Positions 42,372 to 50,849 are shown, counted from the first letter of the stretch. The stretch is 64,000 bases of DNA from Microvirga pudoricolor (GCF_016892705.1 NZ_JAFEMB010000004.1:248001-312000), one strand, 5' to 3'. Translations and numbers: made by a program. The notes: generated by a model not told the origin, from the letters alone.

Positions 42372-43370
42372 TTAAGCCTGGGTCACGTCCGCATCTTTCA
42401 CCCGAACGACGTTGACCCAGTCTGCCTCGGGGCCCAGCCATTCCGGCAGGTCCATTTCGGCGGTCACCAGGATCTTTTCGCGGCGCTTAGTGTCGTTGAG
42501 CGCTTCGCGCATCTTGGCGTGCTCGCCCCATAAGAGCGCCTGCACGATCGCAGAGTATGGGGAGATGTTGGTCGGAAGCACGCCCTTCTGCCTAACCCTC
42601 TCGTCTTCTATTCTCGCCTTGAGCTTCGGCAACTTGACGTCTGCGAGCCGCATTGCGCTGCGGACGTTTTCGGCGAGCCGGCGCAGATCTGTCGGCAGGA
42701 GATCGGGCTCCCAGACCTCCTTCATGAGGGCGATAATTCCCTTGATCTCGTCGGTGTCGCGGTGCGTCTTGGACAGTGTCGAGGTTCCGGCGAGTTGGTC
42801 GGCCTCCTGAATGGATACCTCGGCGTGCTCCAGCATCGCTTTGATCTGGTAGGCGATGCGTTGGCGGCTCCAGCTGACGTCGTCCGTCTTGTAGACGAGG
42901 TCGTGAGTGGCGATCGCCCAGGCATGCTGGAGGAACGTCTTCAGCTGGATCTCGAACTTGACGCCTTGTAGCCCGGTGGGTGGCAGCGTCGGATCATCGG
43001 ACCAACTCGCGTAAAGCCGCACGTCATCGAACGGAAACGCGTTCGGGTCCTTGTGGGTCTGATCGGTGCGGCGAGGCCTGCGTTCCAGGACGGTGAACAT
43101 CGACCGGAGCTGCTTCTCGGCCGCATCGATCTCGCCGAGGTTGCGCACGACCAGAGTGCACGCAAAGAAATCCTCGATCGCTTCGGGATCCTTGATGCGC
43201 CCGGATTCGAGCTTCAGGGCGACGCTGAGCTCGTGTTTAACCCGGGACTCGTAGTGCCAGTTGTTGCGGCTCGCCAGCGGGCGCAGCGTCCCGTCGACCT
43301 CCTTGGCAAGCTTGTCGTTGATGCGGCGCTGATCGGCGTACAGCCGTCTGATCGAAGCCGGAATCTTCAT
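42372..43370 (-). CDS. RelA/SpoT-domain nucleotidyltransferase-like protein
   Basis: 332 residues. The (p)ppGpp-synthetase fold is recognisable: YESRVKHELSVALKLE (R43, K45, S49, K53), AIEDFFACTLVV with D67, and KFEIQLKTFLQHAWAIATHDLVYK around 138-161 with E140, Q142, H156. There is no HD hydrolase, TGS or ACT domain, so it is a small-synthetase-like form. The Y-x-S-L-H motif that stacks the acceptor guanine is not evident between 110 and 138. It follows the DUF262 gene by 2 bases and is the last gene of the R-M operon. It may act as a toxin modifying nucleotides or tRNA, but this is inference. Confidence 0.8.
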   Translation of the reverse strand: MKIPASIRRLYADQRRINDKLAKEVDGTLRPLASRNNWHYESRVKHELSVALKLESGRIKDPEAIEDFFACTLVVRNLGEIDAAEKQLRSMFTVLERRPRRTDQTHKDPNAFPFDDVRLYASWSDDPTLPPTGLQGVKFEIQLKTFLQHAWAIATHDLVYKTDDVSWSRQRIAYQIKAMLEHAEVSIQEADQLAGTSTLSKTHRDTDEIKGIIALMKEVWEPDLLPTDLRRLAENVRSAMRLADVKLPKLKARIEDERVRQKGVLPTNISPYSAIVQALLWGEHAKMREALNDTKRREKILVTAEMDLPEWLGPEADWVNVVRVKDADVTQA

Positions 43371-43372
43371 GG

Positions 43373-44443
43373 TTATGCATCGAGCGCCGCCGAAAGCGCC
43401 GCGAGCCGCTCGCGCCGCGGCGTCGTGTCTGTGTTCGCGCCCCTGACATTCAGCGCGTAGCGTGCGACGGGATCGGGAGCCGACTGGTCCTGGCCGTCCT
43501 GAGGCGTCGCGGCGGCCGGGGGAGTGTCGCCTTCCAGCGCTCGGACAACCCTGTCCATGAAGTCTGCATAGCGTTCCGCGACGTCGGCGGCCGATGTCTC
43601 AGCGCCTTTGGCCAGGTGCACATAGGCCCAAAGCGAGTAGAAGTGCGCGAGCGTGCGGCCATATTGCGTGACGCAGCCGTTATGTTCGTTCATGTGGTTC
43701 AGGAAGCGCTTCGTGGCCTCAAGGCTGCCCGTGAACTCTTCTTCGTTGAATGTGGGGACAGTCTCCGCTGGGACGTCGTATTGGGCATAGAACTTGTCGA
43801 TGGCGTCTTGGTCGAAGCCAACGATTTCTCCCCTCACGCTCAGGATGATGATTTCGGAGATGAACTGGACGTCGTTCATGCGCTTGGCGCGCGCAGTTGT
43901 CACGACACCGAAGTCCTTCCACTCCTGCTTCTCCGCTTCCGCCTCTGCGTAGGTGCACATCCACCCGTCGAACTTGGCGTGGCGCAGCTCCTGGCGCGTC
44001 AGCCGCCGGGAGTTGCGGTTGATCCGGTCGAAGACGTCGTTGACGAACGAGTTTTCGACCGTCGGGAGCATCTCCACGGTGATCCTGTAGTTCCAGAACT
44101 GCTTCTTGGCGTCGATGTCGAGCTGGCTGAACTTCTTCCCGTTCAACCTGGTGTCGCCGAAGTTGTCAGGAATCGCGATCTGATCCGCCGCGAACTCGAT
44201 GATGGTCTGCAAGCGCTGCTTGCCGTCGACGACGTGATACGAGACATCGCCATTGTCATCGACGGACTTGTGCAGGAAGACCGACGGACAGGGGTAATTG
44301 TGAAAGACCGTGTCCAGGAAGAACTGCTTGTCCCGACGCGTCCAGACGCTCTTTCTCTGATACGGCGGGTCGAAGTCGATTTGGCCCTTCTTGTTCAGAT
44401 CCAGGAACCAAGTGACGTCCTGAGGCGATTGCTGCCTTTCCAT
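43373..44443 (-). CDS. DUF262 domain protein
   Basis: About 356 residues from ATG 44443 (TTG 44446 precedes it). The DUF262/ParB-like core shows DFDPPYQRKSVWTRRDKQFF (~25-44), CPSVFLHK and HVVDGKQRLQTI with the DGKQR catalytic/nucleotide motif (~74-78). The helical half has NRRLTRQELRHA-like RINRNSRRLTRQELRHAKFD. DUF262 is found in GmrSD type IV restriction enzymes and SspE, where it uses nucleotide turnover to sense DNA modification. There is no attached DUF1524 HNH domain here. It lies 8 bases after the restriction enzyme gene and 2 before the RelA/SpoT gene. Confidence 0.88.
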   Translation of the reverse strand: MERQQSPQDVTWFLDLNKKGQIDFDPPYQRKSVWTRRDKQFFLDTVFHNYPCPSVFLHKSVDDNGDVSYHVVDGKQRLQTIIEFAADQIAIPDNFGDTRLNGKKFSQLDIDAKKQFWNYRITVEMLPTVENSFVNDVFDRINRNSRRLTRQELRHAKFDGWMCTYAEAEAEKQEWKDFGVVTTARAKRMNDVQFISEIIILSVRGEIVGFDQDAIDKFYAQYDVPAETVPTFNEEEFTGSLEATKRFLNHMNEHNGCVTQYGRTLAHFYSLWAYVHLAKGAETSAADVAERYADFMDRVVRALEGDTPPAAATPQDGQDQSAPDPVARYALNVRGANTDTTPRRERLAALSAALDA

Positions 44444-44451
44444 CAATTTCC

Positions 44452-45528
44452 CTATACGAGATCACTGAGGCGCGTGGCGCTCGTAGCGCCGTCACGCAGA
44501 TGAACGATGTTTTCCGGTTCCGAGGCAAACCACGCGAATGAGCCCCAGGCAAGGGCGGACACGGTCTTTTTGAAGCCAGCGGAACCGCGATCCTGATAGG
44601 CCGTCAGGAAGGTGACGTGCGAGCGCGGGAATCCGGCGGCATCGGTCAGCTCGAAGATCGCGTCCCGCCGCCGGTCGGTGATCGCGCCGTCCGTGGCGAC
44701 GACTTCGACGAAGACGAGGAGAGGATCCTTGGGGCCGAGGTCGACCAGGATGAGGTCGGGGAGGTTCTTGTCGGCCTCGATCTTCAAGCCGATCGTCGCG
44801 GCGAGCTTGTCGTCCCGCTGCACGACCTTGTTGCCGCTCTCGCTGAGCCAGAGGACGGCGGGGCTCTCCAGGAATCGGGACGCGAAGTCCTCGACGACGG
44901 CCTTCGTGATGATCGAGCTTGGACCGGGCGCGAGCGACCGCGTCTCTTTGCTCGGGAAGGTCACGAGCACGCCGGCCGCGCTGCCGGCTGCGCCCGACAA
45001 CATGATGGATACGCGCGCCAGCGCGCTCTTGCTGAGGTGCGCCGTCTGGAAGGCGGCGATAGCGGCCTCGAGGGCGGGTCCGGACAAGGCCGGATCGAAC
45101 AGGGCGGCGAAGTCCGCCTTGAGGGCGTAGCGCGGCGCGCTCGACGTGGTCGGCAGGTCCTCGCGGCGCAGCACCGCCCCGACAGCGACCAACCCGTCGC
45201 GCAACGTCTCGTCACGGATCGGCTCGCGGGTGTTGTCGGCGTACCAGCGGGTGCCGGCGGCGTGATAGCCCTTCTTGAGGACGCCTGAGGCATAGGCCTC
45301 GCGGTCGGCATCGTTTGCAAGCACCGATTGCTCCTCGGTCATGCGGTAGACGTGCACGGGACCGAGATAGCGGCTGGAGCCCTCCACCGCGCCGATGTAG
45401 AGCGCGGTGAAGACCGCGCTGGCCGCCAGGTCGCGGATGCAATAGGTCCGGTTCGGCGTGCCTTCCGGAAAGATGAGCGGGAGCCGCTCGGAGACGACTT
45501 CGAGCGGGACGTAGGTCGGAAGGCTCAT
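44452..45528 (-). CDS. PstI/BsuBI-family type II restriction endonuclease
   Basis: 358 residues from ATG 45528, which overlaps the methyltransferase stop (ATGA). The N-terminal region (YCIRDLAASAVFTALYIGAVEG) is the helical DNA-recognition part of the BsuBI/PstI group. The C-terminal catalytic domain has NLPDLILVDLGP followed by LVFVEVVATDGAITDRRRD, the family's D...E-x-V nuclease core, and HVTFLTAYQDRGS. Prototype members cut CTGCAG; the actual target here is untested. It is the second gene of a four-gene operon. Confidence 0.9.
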   Translation of the reverse strand: MSLPTYVPLEVVSERLPLIFPEGTPNRTYCIRDLAASAVFTALYIGAVEGSSRYLGPVHVYRMTEEQSVLANDADREAYASGVLKKGYHAAGTRWYADNTREPIRDETLRDGLVAVGAVLRREDLPTTSSAPRYALKADFAALFDPALSGPALEAAIAAFQTAHLSKSALARVSIMLSGAAGSAAGVLVTFPSKETRSLAPGPSSIITKAVVEDFASRFLESPAVLWLSESGNKVVQRDDKLAATIGLKIEADKNLPDLILVDLGPKDPLLVFVEVVATDGAITDRRRDAIFELTDAAGFPRSHVTFLTAYQDRGSAGFKKTVSALAWGSFAWFASEPENIVHLRDGATSATRLSDLV

Positions 45529-47324
45529 TCCGCGCGCTCGTCCTGGGCATAGAGCGCGTCGCATTCCGCCTCAATCCGCGCCCGGCTGGCGCGTGCGTTG
45601 ACGAGCTTTGTCAGCCCCTTGAGGCTTGCCGGATCCGGAAGGGGCAGGGCCTCGAGCTCGTAGGCCGACACGGCGACGCTGCCGCTGAGGCAGCGGAACG
45701 CACGGTCGGCGGCTGCGCTGTTCAGGAATGCGGCGAGGGTCGCCGGCGGCACCTTCGGCTTAGCGACGGTCGCCCGGATCATGTTGAGGTGGTTCTCGAT
45801 CACGACCGCCTTGTGCTCGGCTAGGAAGGCGTCCGGGAGCGCCGCCGCGATCAGCCGGCGGTTCTGCTCCTTGGCGGTGGTACGCTGCAGCAGGACGCAC
45901 GGCCGCGAGGTGACGAGCCACTCGTCGCCGGCCTTCGGTTCGAAATACGGCTCGTGGTTCTTCTTGTCGGCCCGGAAGACGAAGCGCCCGTCGGCCGTCA
46001 CGGCCTCAGCCCAGATCAGGGGCAGGCGGCCCTTGCCGGCGCGCCTGTGGAGCTGGTCCTTGAACCGGTTCCATACGAGCGGGCCGGTGCTGACCTCGTA
46101 GCCCCAGTCGGCGAGCCGGTGCGGCATGTGATGGAGGCGGTCGACGAGAGTTGCCTGCTCCGGCGTCCTCGGGATGATCCAGGGCTCGGACGGATCCTTC
46201 GGCACGGCGAACGTGCCGGAATCGACGACCTCGAGCCGGTCCTGGCCGACCGGCAGGACCTCATGGACCGTCGCGGCCTCGGTGCTCCCGCGCTTGTAGG
46301 TGGCGAGCAGGGTTTCCTGCAGGACGTCGTCGAAGACGCCCTTGCGGACGGCCAAGAAGTCGATCGTCACCGGAGGGGCGTCTCGCCCGATGAGCGCCCG
46401 CAGGTTCTTGAAATACTCGCCCGCCAGGAAGCTGGTCGGGGTGACGTAGGCGATCACGCCGTCGGCGCGCGCGTGCTGCAGCGCCAGGTCGGTGAAGAGG
46501 CCGTAGAGATTGGCATGGCCGTAGAGGCTGCGCTTGAAGCGGGCCCGCTCGTCGGCCCCGAGCTTCACGCGCCCATAGGGCGGATTGCCGATGACGAGGT
46601 CGAACTTCTCGCGCGGCGGGTTGCGCTTGAGGCTGTCGCAGACCGTGACCACCACGGGAAGGCGGGTGCCTGCCTTGCGGCAGACCGGCAGCATGACGGC
46701 GTCCAGCGTCACCTGCGAGAGCCAAGCGGCGAACGGATCGATCTCGTAGCCGCGCAGGCGCGCGCCGATGTTCTTGACGAGGATCTTCGGCGAGACGTCC
46801 GGCAAGGCCTGCAGGATGCGGCTGGCGACGGGAGCCAGGAAAGCCCCTCCGCCACAAGCCGGATCGAGGATGCGGGCCGTCTTCCACTCGACGCCGGCCT
46901 CGGTCGCCTGCGCGATGAGGCGGGTCGTCAGCTGCGGCGGGGTGTAGAACACGCCGTAGTCGGCCCGGTAGGTTGGCGCGAGCATGCCCGTATAGGTGAG
47001 GCCGATCGCGTAGGCTGCTGTTTCGGGAGCCACCGAGGCCGCGGCGGTGCCGATGCTGTCGGCCGACGCGGCGGCCGGCTCGGGCAGGTCGGCGAACTCG
47101 ACGGGTTGCAGGAGAGGACGGAGCGGGAAACGGCCGTCGCCCTCGGAGATTTTGTCCCACCAGGCGGAGACGAGGCGGTGGCAGAAGGCGCGGGCCAGGT
47201 GCAGACGCTGGGCGTCGGGGGCGGCCTCGGCGAGGGCCCGGGCCATGACACGGGCGGCGCTTAGCGCCCCGGTCGGGTCCGAATCGCTCACCTCTTGGCT
47301 GTTACGCTGCCGTTTGACTGCCAT
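45525..47324 (-). CDS. N6-adenine DNA methyltransferase (gamma class) of the PstI/BsuBI-like R-M system
   Basis: 599 residues with a GAGGAG ribosome site before ATG 47324. AdoMet motif I LDPACGGGAFLAP precedes catalytic motif IV VIGNPPYGRVKLG, the gamma-class order of M.PstI/M.BsuBI. YGVFYTPPQLTTRLIA is the conserved lead-in. The C-terminal ~250 residues form the target-recognition part (WLVTSRPCVLLQRTTAKEQNRR, AFLNSAAADRAFRCLSGSVAVSAYELEALPLPDP is the closing region at about 535-568). It protects host DNA from the downstream nuclease. It leads the operon, so methylation is expressed before restriction. Confidence 0.92.
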   Translation of the reverse strand: MAVKRQRNSQEVSDSDPTGALSAARVMARALAEAAPDAQRLHLARAFCHRLVSAWWDKISEGDGRFPLRPLLQPVEFADLPEPAAASADSIGTAAASVAPETAAYAIGLTYTGMLAPTYRADYGVFYTPPQLTTRLIAQATEAGVEWKTARILDPACGGGAFLAPVASRILQALPDVSPKILVKNIGARLRGYEIDPFAAWLSQVTLDAVMLPVCRKAGTRLPVVVTVCDSLKRNPPREKFDLVIGNPPYGRVKLGADERARFKRSLYGHANLYGLFTDLALQHARADGVIAYVTPTSFLAGEYFKNLRALIGRDAPPVTIDFLAVRKGVFDDVLQETLLATYKRGSTEAATVHEVLPVGQDRLEVVDSGTFAVPKDPSEPWIIPRTPEQATLVDRLHHMPHRLADWGYEVSTGPLVWNRFKDQLHRRAGKGRLPLIWAEAVTADGRFVFRADKKNHEPYFEPKAGDEWLVTSRPCVLLQRTTAKEQNRRLIAAALPDAFLAEHKAVVIENHLNMIRATVAKPKVPPATLAAFLNSAAADRAFRCLSGSVAVSAYELEALPLPDPASLKGLTKLVNARASRARIEAECDALYAQDERAE

Positions 47325-47452
47325 TTTCTCCTCGGGTCCTTCTTCCGATAGTATGCCGTGCTAACGTCCACAGGCCAAGCTTGTATCCGTTTCGTTCGGC
47401 GTTATGCAGTGACTTTTCATAGGAAGTTGTGACCAGCCAAGCCGGAGCATGG

Positions 47453-47938
47453 CTATGGGGCACGCCCCAGGATCTGTTGGATCGTCCGAAGCTGCCAAAC
47501 GGCTCGGTCCGATGGCCCGCCGGGAGTGTTCAGCACCTTCTCAAGGCTGAGCATCGCATAATCCCGGAGCTTGATGACACCGGCTTGGTTCTTCCCAAAG
47601 TTTTTTGGCATTATGTCGCCCACCCAAGCCGGAGCCGTCGGAGAATTTGGATAGTCGGCCGGCACGAGATCGTCGAGGCGCTCCATAATCATGTATCGTC
47701 CGGTCATGCTGATGGAGAAGCATTCGCCGAAGGTGTCTTTCAACACCGTCTCCTTGACTGCATTCCAGACGTTCCACTCCAGGAAATTGGCACCCGGGAA
47801 CTCCAAGTGGACCTCTTTGATGACGACGTTCGGATCGCCAGTGACGGGATAAGCTATCCGTGCCGTGCCCCGGCCAAGTGGAGATGCCGCAAGCAGGGCT
47901 TGCATGTCGGCGTCTGCTAGCAATGGTTTGTAGGTCAA
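47453..47938 (-). CDS. Protein-kinase-like N-lobe protein
   Basis: 161 residues. It resembles the ATP-binding lobe of kinase-like folds: GRGTARIAYPV as glycine-rich loop, VVIKEVHLEF with the catalytic-type lysine, EWNVWNAV with the helix-C glutamate and MIMERLDDLVP as hinge. It ends before a catalytic HxD loop could occur, so it is either a truncated kinase or a small specialised relative. It lies 128 bases upstream of the methyltransferase gene on the same strand; a link with that operon is possible but not shown. Confidence 0.5.
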   Translation of the reverse strand: MTYKPLLADADMQALLAASPLGRGTARIAYPVTGDPNVVIKEVHLEFPGANFLEWNVWNAVKETVLKDTFGECFSISMTGRYMIMERLDDLVPADYPNSPTAPAWVGDIMPKNFGKNQAGVIKLRDYAMLSLEKVLNTPGGPSDRAVWQLRTIQQILGRAP

Positions 47939-48147
47939 GGCTGTGATCCGTTAGCGCGAGGACGGCGGTTGATAGTGCTGGCTCCGAGCACGGTCAATTC
48001 GATGAACATCCGGCACAAGACGCAGGCAGACAGGAGATGCGGGGGCATCCGAAATCCGGCCTTCCCGCTTGGATCGGATCGCATAACGCGTTGTTCCTTG
48101 ACGTCGGCCAGAGGTTCCACTCTACAGAATGACCGACAACGCGATGG

Positions 48148-49146
48148 TCACCGCAGCACGTCCTCGGCACGGCGTGCAGCAATGTCGCGCGAGGCGAGCG
48201 CCGCATAGACGATCTTGTCGGACATGACCTCTCGTTCGCGCCTGGATTCCCCAGCCCGAGTGTAGAGCAGATACCCGAGGCCTGCGACAGCCGTGGCGGC
48301 GGAGTAGTAGGCGTTTTCTATGAGCGAGGCGGCGATAGGAGCTACGGAAAGCACGATGGCCGCCGGCGGAATCCGAGACCGCATCGCTCGCAACTCGTCA
48401 ACGAGATGGGCTTTCAGCCTCTCGGCCTCGCGGAGCCTCGCCTCGAAGTCCCCTTGACCCTCCGGGCCTTCCTTCGAGCGGACTATGAGCTGCTCCACGA
48501 ACTGCCGGAAGTGCTTTAGTTCCCGTCTATGGTCGTCCCGGAACCTCATGATGTCGTGGATCTCGGCGTCAGGGCCGACCGGCAACAGGCGTGCGAGCGC
48601 CTGCATGCGCCGTGTCATGGCTGAAGGCCGTTTTTGAGGTAAGCCGACGACCAGGCGGTTTGCAAACGGCTGGTTCGTAAGCAACGAGACGTTAAGGTGC
48701 GGGTGGGACATCATGCGCGTAGCGAGCACGCTCATCACGTAGTCGCACACCCAAGTTGGGCCTTCGAGCCAACCGTCGCCGTACGTTGGCCACAGAAGCC
48801 CAAATTCCCTCAACTCGGATGGGAATCGCGTGTACGCAATCTTCCCCAGGTGAATTCTGGTGACCGGTCCTCCGGCCCGCTGCGTCTGAGCCATTCCTAG
48901 CAGGTGGCCGAGGACGATCGCGTCGTCCTCCTCGTTCGTTGCATATGGCTCCGGGTGGATGGGCCTGACCAAGCCGTGCTCCATGAGGATCCGGGTTGGA
49001 AAGTCGAACAGCTCCCGCTCATCACCGTGAGGCGCGATGACGCCGATCTGATCGAAGTAGAGAAGATTTGGATTGGTCCACGCCGAGCCGGGAAGCGAGA
49101 GAGTGGGATAGAAGAGGGCGTCCAAGATCAGGCTCCTGACTGGCAA
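48148..49146 (-). CDS. DUF6236-like hypothetical protein
   Basis: 332 residues. The opening LILDALFYPTLSLPGSAWTN, LLYFDQIGVIAP resembles DUF6236-type proteins, which have a YPxxxF...W...L..WD-like start. A central helical region (RDDHRRELKHFRQFVEQLI) and a coiled coil precede a hydrophobic hairpin near the C-terminus (AAIVLSVAPIAASLIENAYYSAATAVAGLGYLLY, residues ~268-300). It is a defence-region resident without a known role; the hydrophobic segment could be membrane-inserting. Confidence 0.6.
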   Translation of the reverse strand: MPVRSLILDALFYPTLSLPGSAWTNPNLLYFDQIGVIAPHGDERELFDFPTRILMEHGLVRPIHPEPYATNEEDDAIVLGHLLGMAQTQRAGGPVTRIHLGKIAYTRFPSELREFGLLWPTYGDGWLEGPTWVCDYVMSVLATRMMSHPHLNVSLLTNQPFANRLVVGLPQKRPSAMTRRMQALARLLPVGPDAEIHDIMRFRDDHRRELKHFRQFVEQLIVRSKEGPEGQGDFEARLREAERLKAHLVDELRAMRSRIPPAAIVLSVAPIAASLIENAYYSAATAVAGLGYLLYTRAGESRREREVMSDKIVYAALASRDIAARRAEDVLR

Positions 49147-49163
49147 GTTGGATGCCGGGGCGC

Positions 49164-49673
49164 TCAGCGCCCCGTCTTGACGAACGTCATGCCTTTCTCG
49201 GTGACCCGCAACCGGAATCGGCCCGAGCCGGTCGGGTTCGCACGGCTATCGCTCGGGCCGACGATCGTGCCCGTGTAGGTGATCGTGTCATTACCCCAAG
49301 CGAGCTCGCGCGGGTCCGTGCCGATCGTGTTGAGCGCCCGGCTGACCGGCTTCCATGCGCCGTCGGTCTCCTTGAACAGGAGCGCCATCTGGTCGACGGC
49401 GTTGCCAGTGACGTCGTACTGGTAGGTCACGAAGGCGAGCGCGTGCTGCGCAGTGCCGTTGAGGAACGAGCCGTAGAAGACGCTGGTCTGGAACGCCGTC
49501 TCGGCGATCCGGCCCTTGGTCTCGCCGGCGGGCTTGTAGCAGTCGATCTTCGTCTGCTCGATGTAGTGGCCGATCGGGTCCGCGGCGGGGCCGGACAGGC
49601 CCTCCTTGTACTCCTGGGCCAAGGCGTTAGCGGCGAGGAGGGAGAACCCCAGGGCGAGAGCAAATCTCTTCAT
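49164..49673 (-). CDS. Exported hypothetical protein
   Basis: 169 residues from ATG 49673 with a signal peptide (FALALGFSLLAANALAQ). The mature part is beta-rich: FVTYQYDVTGNAVDQMALLF, ITYTGTIVGPSD, GRFRLRVTEKGMTFV. A single mature cysteine (IDCYKPAG). No family recognised. It belongs to a row of four small minus-strand genes typical of plasmids. A GC-rich hairpin lies just upstream (49748-49763), after the neighbouring gene's stop. Confidence 0.68.
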   Translation of the reverse strand: MKRFALALGFSLLAANALAQEYKEGLSGPAADPIGHYIEQTKIDCYKPAGETKGRIAETAFQTSVFYGSFLNGTAQHALAFVTYQYDVTGNAVDQMALLFKETDGAWKPVSRALNTIGTDPRELAWGNDTITYTGTIVGPSDSRANPTGSGRFRLRVTEKGMTFVKTGR

Positions 49674-49747
49674 GACGGTGACTTTCTGGAAGGCGCGCCG
49701 AATCCGGCGACCGAGGTTTACGGGAGCAAGGCTAAGGTGAGGTGAAG

Positions 49748-49763
49748 GGCGCGCGGACGCGCC
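49748..49763 (-). terminator. Weak GC-rich hairpin after the 63-residue gene
   Basis: Arms GGCGCG (49748-49753) and CGCGCC (49758-49763) flank CGGA, directly downstream (minus strand) of the stop at 49769. There is no clear T-run, so it is a weak terminator or attenuator candidate. Confidence 0.35.
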
Positions 49764-49768
49764 GTTCG

Positions 49769-49960
49769 TCAGCTGTGGGCGTGCCCGTCGAGCTCGATGC
49801 CGATGAACATCCCGCACCACGTCCCGCCATAGATGTCGAGCAGCCCGTAGTGCACGAAGCGCTTGCGGAACTCGCGGTAGCTTGGCGAGCCGTCGACGCT
49901 GCGGTTGTAGAGGCGCTTGATCGTCTGGCGCTGGGCGCGCGTGGTCGGCTTGAAAGACAT
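49769..49960 (-). CDS. Small plasmid-type hypothetical protein
   Basis: 63 residues from ATG 49960 with a GGAGAC ribosome site. The sequence is basic then hydrophobic: TTRAQRQTIKRLYNRSVDGS, FRKRFVHYGLLDIYGGTWCG, ending FIGIELDGHAHS. Similar small proteins accompany DUF736 genes on Rhizobiales plasmids. Function unknown. Confidence 0.7.
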   Translation of the reverse strand: MSFKPTTRAQRQTIKRLYNRSVDGSPSYREFRKRFVHYGLLDIYGGTWCGMFIGIELDGHAHS

Positions 49961-49983
49961 GACGGTCTCCGATGATGAGAGGG

Positions 49984-50010
49984 AAAAGGACCCCGCCGGG
50001 GCGGGCGGGG
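49984..50010 (-). terminator. Intrinsic terminator after the 147-residue gene
   Basis: On the minus strand a hairpin with arms CCCCGCC and GGCGGGG (plus-strand 49991-49997 and 50004-50010) is followed by TCCTTTTCC, 16 bases after the stop at 50026. Stem strength and the T-rich tail fit a rho-independent terminator. Confidence 0.65.
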
Positions 50011-50025
50011 CCAAGTAGGGCGACG

Positions 50026-50469
50026 TCAGTGGACCGTGGCCGGAATACGGTCGTCGATGCCCCAGGGGGCGGCCTCGTAGCCGGCGAGGTGCTTGTTGAG
50101 GGCCTTCGCCATCCGGCAGGTGAAGGCGTAGGCGAGGCACTTCTCGTAGTCGTCGGTCTCGCAGGACTGGTAGTCGAAGCAATCGAGAGCCTTTGCGGCC
50201 GCGCCCGCCCGGACGAAGGGGCGATACTTGAACTCGTAGCTCTCCACGAGCTCGGCGTAGTCGAGAGCCTCGGCGCTTCCGGCGAGGCGGTAGCGGGTGA
50301 CGACGCTGCGCACGTTCTCGGCCAGGAGCATCTTGCCGAAGGCGGTCGCCGTCTCGTGGCAGACCCGCTCAAGGTGGCCGAGGTCAGTGCGGGTGGCGAA
50401 GAGCTCGAGGTTGATGGCGGCGGAGACGATGGTGTCGATGTGGGCGGTCGAGACGACGAAGGCGGACAT
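50026..50469 (-). CDS. Hypothetical protein of the DUF736 gene row
   Basis: 147 residues from ATG 50469. It is helical with several Tyr and Cys residues: TAHIDTIVSAAINLELF, LERVCHETATAFGKMLLAENV, YAELVESYEFKYRPF, DYQSCETDDYEKCLAYAF. Homologues of this kind occur on alphaproteobacterial plasmids beside DUF736, without known function. Terminator-like hairpins flank the gene on both sides, so it appears to be transcribed as its own unit. Confidence 0.7.
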   Translation of the reverse strand: MSAFVVSTAHIDTIVSAAINLELFATRTDLGHLERVCHETATAFGKMLLAENVRSVVTRYRLAGSAEALDYAELVESYEFKYRPFVRAGAAAKALDCFDYQSCETDDYEKCLAYAFTCRMAKALNKHLAGYEAAPWGIDDRIPATVH

Positions 50470-50508
50470 TTGCGCTCTCCGGAAGTGACGCTGAAGGGGA
50501 GGGGCGGT

Positions 50509-50531
50509 GCCCCCGCCGGTGCGGCGGGGGC
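50509..50531 (-). terminator. Perfect 9-bp GC hairpin after the DUF736 gene
   Basis: Arms GCCCCCGCC (50509-50517) and GGCGGGGGC (50523-50531) flank GGTGC, 10 bases after the DUF736 stop on the minus strand. No T-run follows, so it may act as terminator, attenuator or mRNA-end stabiliser. Confidence 0.5.
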
Positions 50532-50540
50532 TATCGGGCC

Positions 50541-50849
50541 TTAGTCGGCCTGGCGGCGGGACCAGATGAGGCTGTGCTCGCCGTCTTCGCCCTCGACCAG
50601 AGAGCCGAAGATCGGGGCGGGGAAGCTCGGGTCGTCGAGCTTGACGCTCAGGTAGTCGCGGCCTTCGCGGGAGCGCTTGGCCCAGGCTGCGCCGAACTCG
50701 GTGTTGCCGGCGAAGATGCGGTAGTCGGGAGCCTGCTCGTTGGCCTTGTCTGCCGGGACGATCTTCGCCTTGACGTTGAGGGCGAGGGTCTTGACCGCGC
50801 CGTTGAAGGAACCGTTGTCGCTCTTGGTGAAGGTGCCGATGGTCGCCAT
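50541..50849 (-). CDS. DUF736 family protein
   Basis: 102 residues. The sequence matches DUF736: [20 protein letters not shown], then [42 protein letters not shown] and [13 protein letters not shown]. The family is common on conjugative plasmids of Rhizobiales near transfer and replication genes; its role is not known. It is the first of a row of four small minus-strand genes. Confidence 0.93.
   Translation of the reverse strand: MATIGTFTKSDNGSFNGAVKTLALNVKAKIVPADKANEQAPDYRIFAGNTEFGAAWAKRSREGRDYLSVKLDDPSFPAPIFGSLVEGEDGEHSLIWSRRQAD

Noticed and set aside
45954..47264. 436-residue plus-strand open frame over the methyltransferase
   Set aside because: The minus strand carries the ordered AdoMet and NPPY motifs; the plus frame has none.
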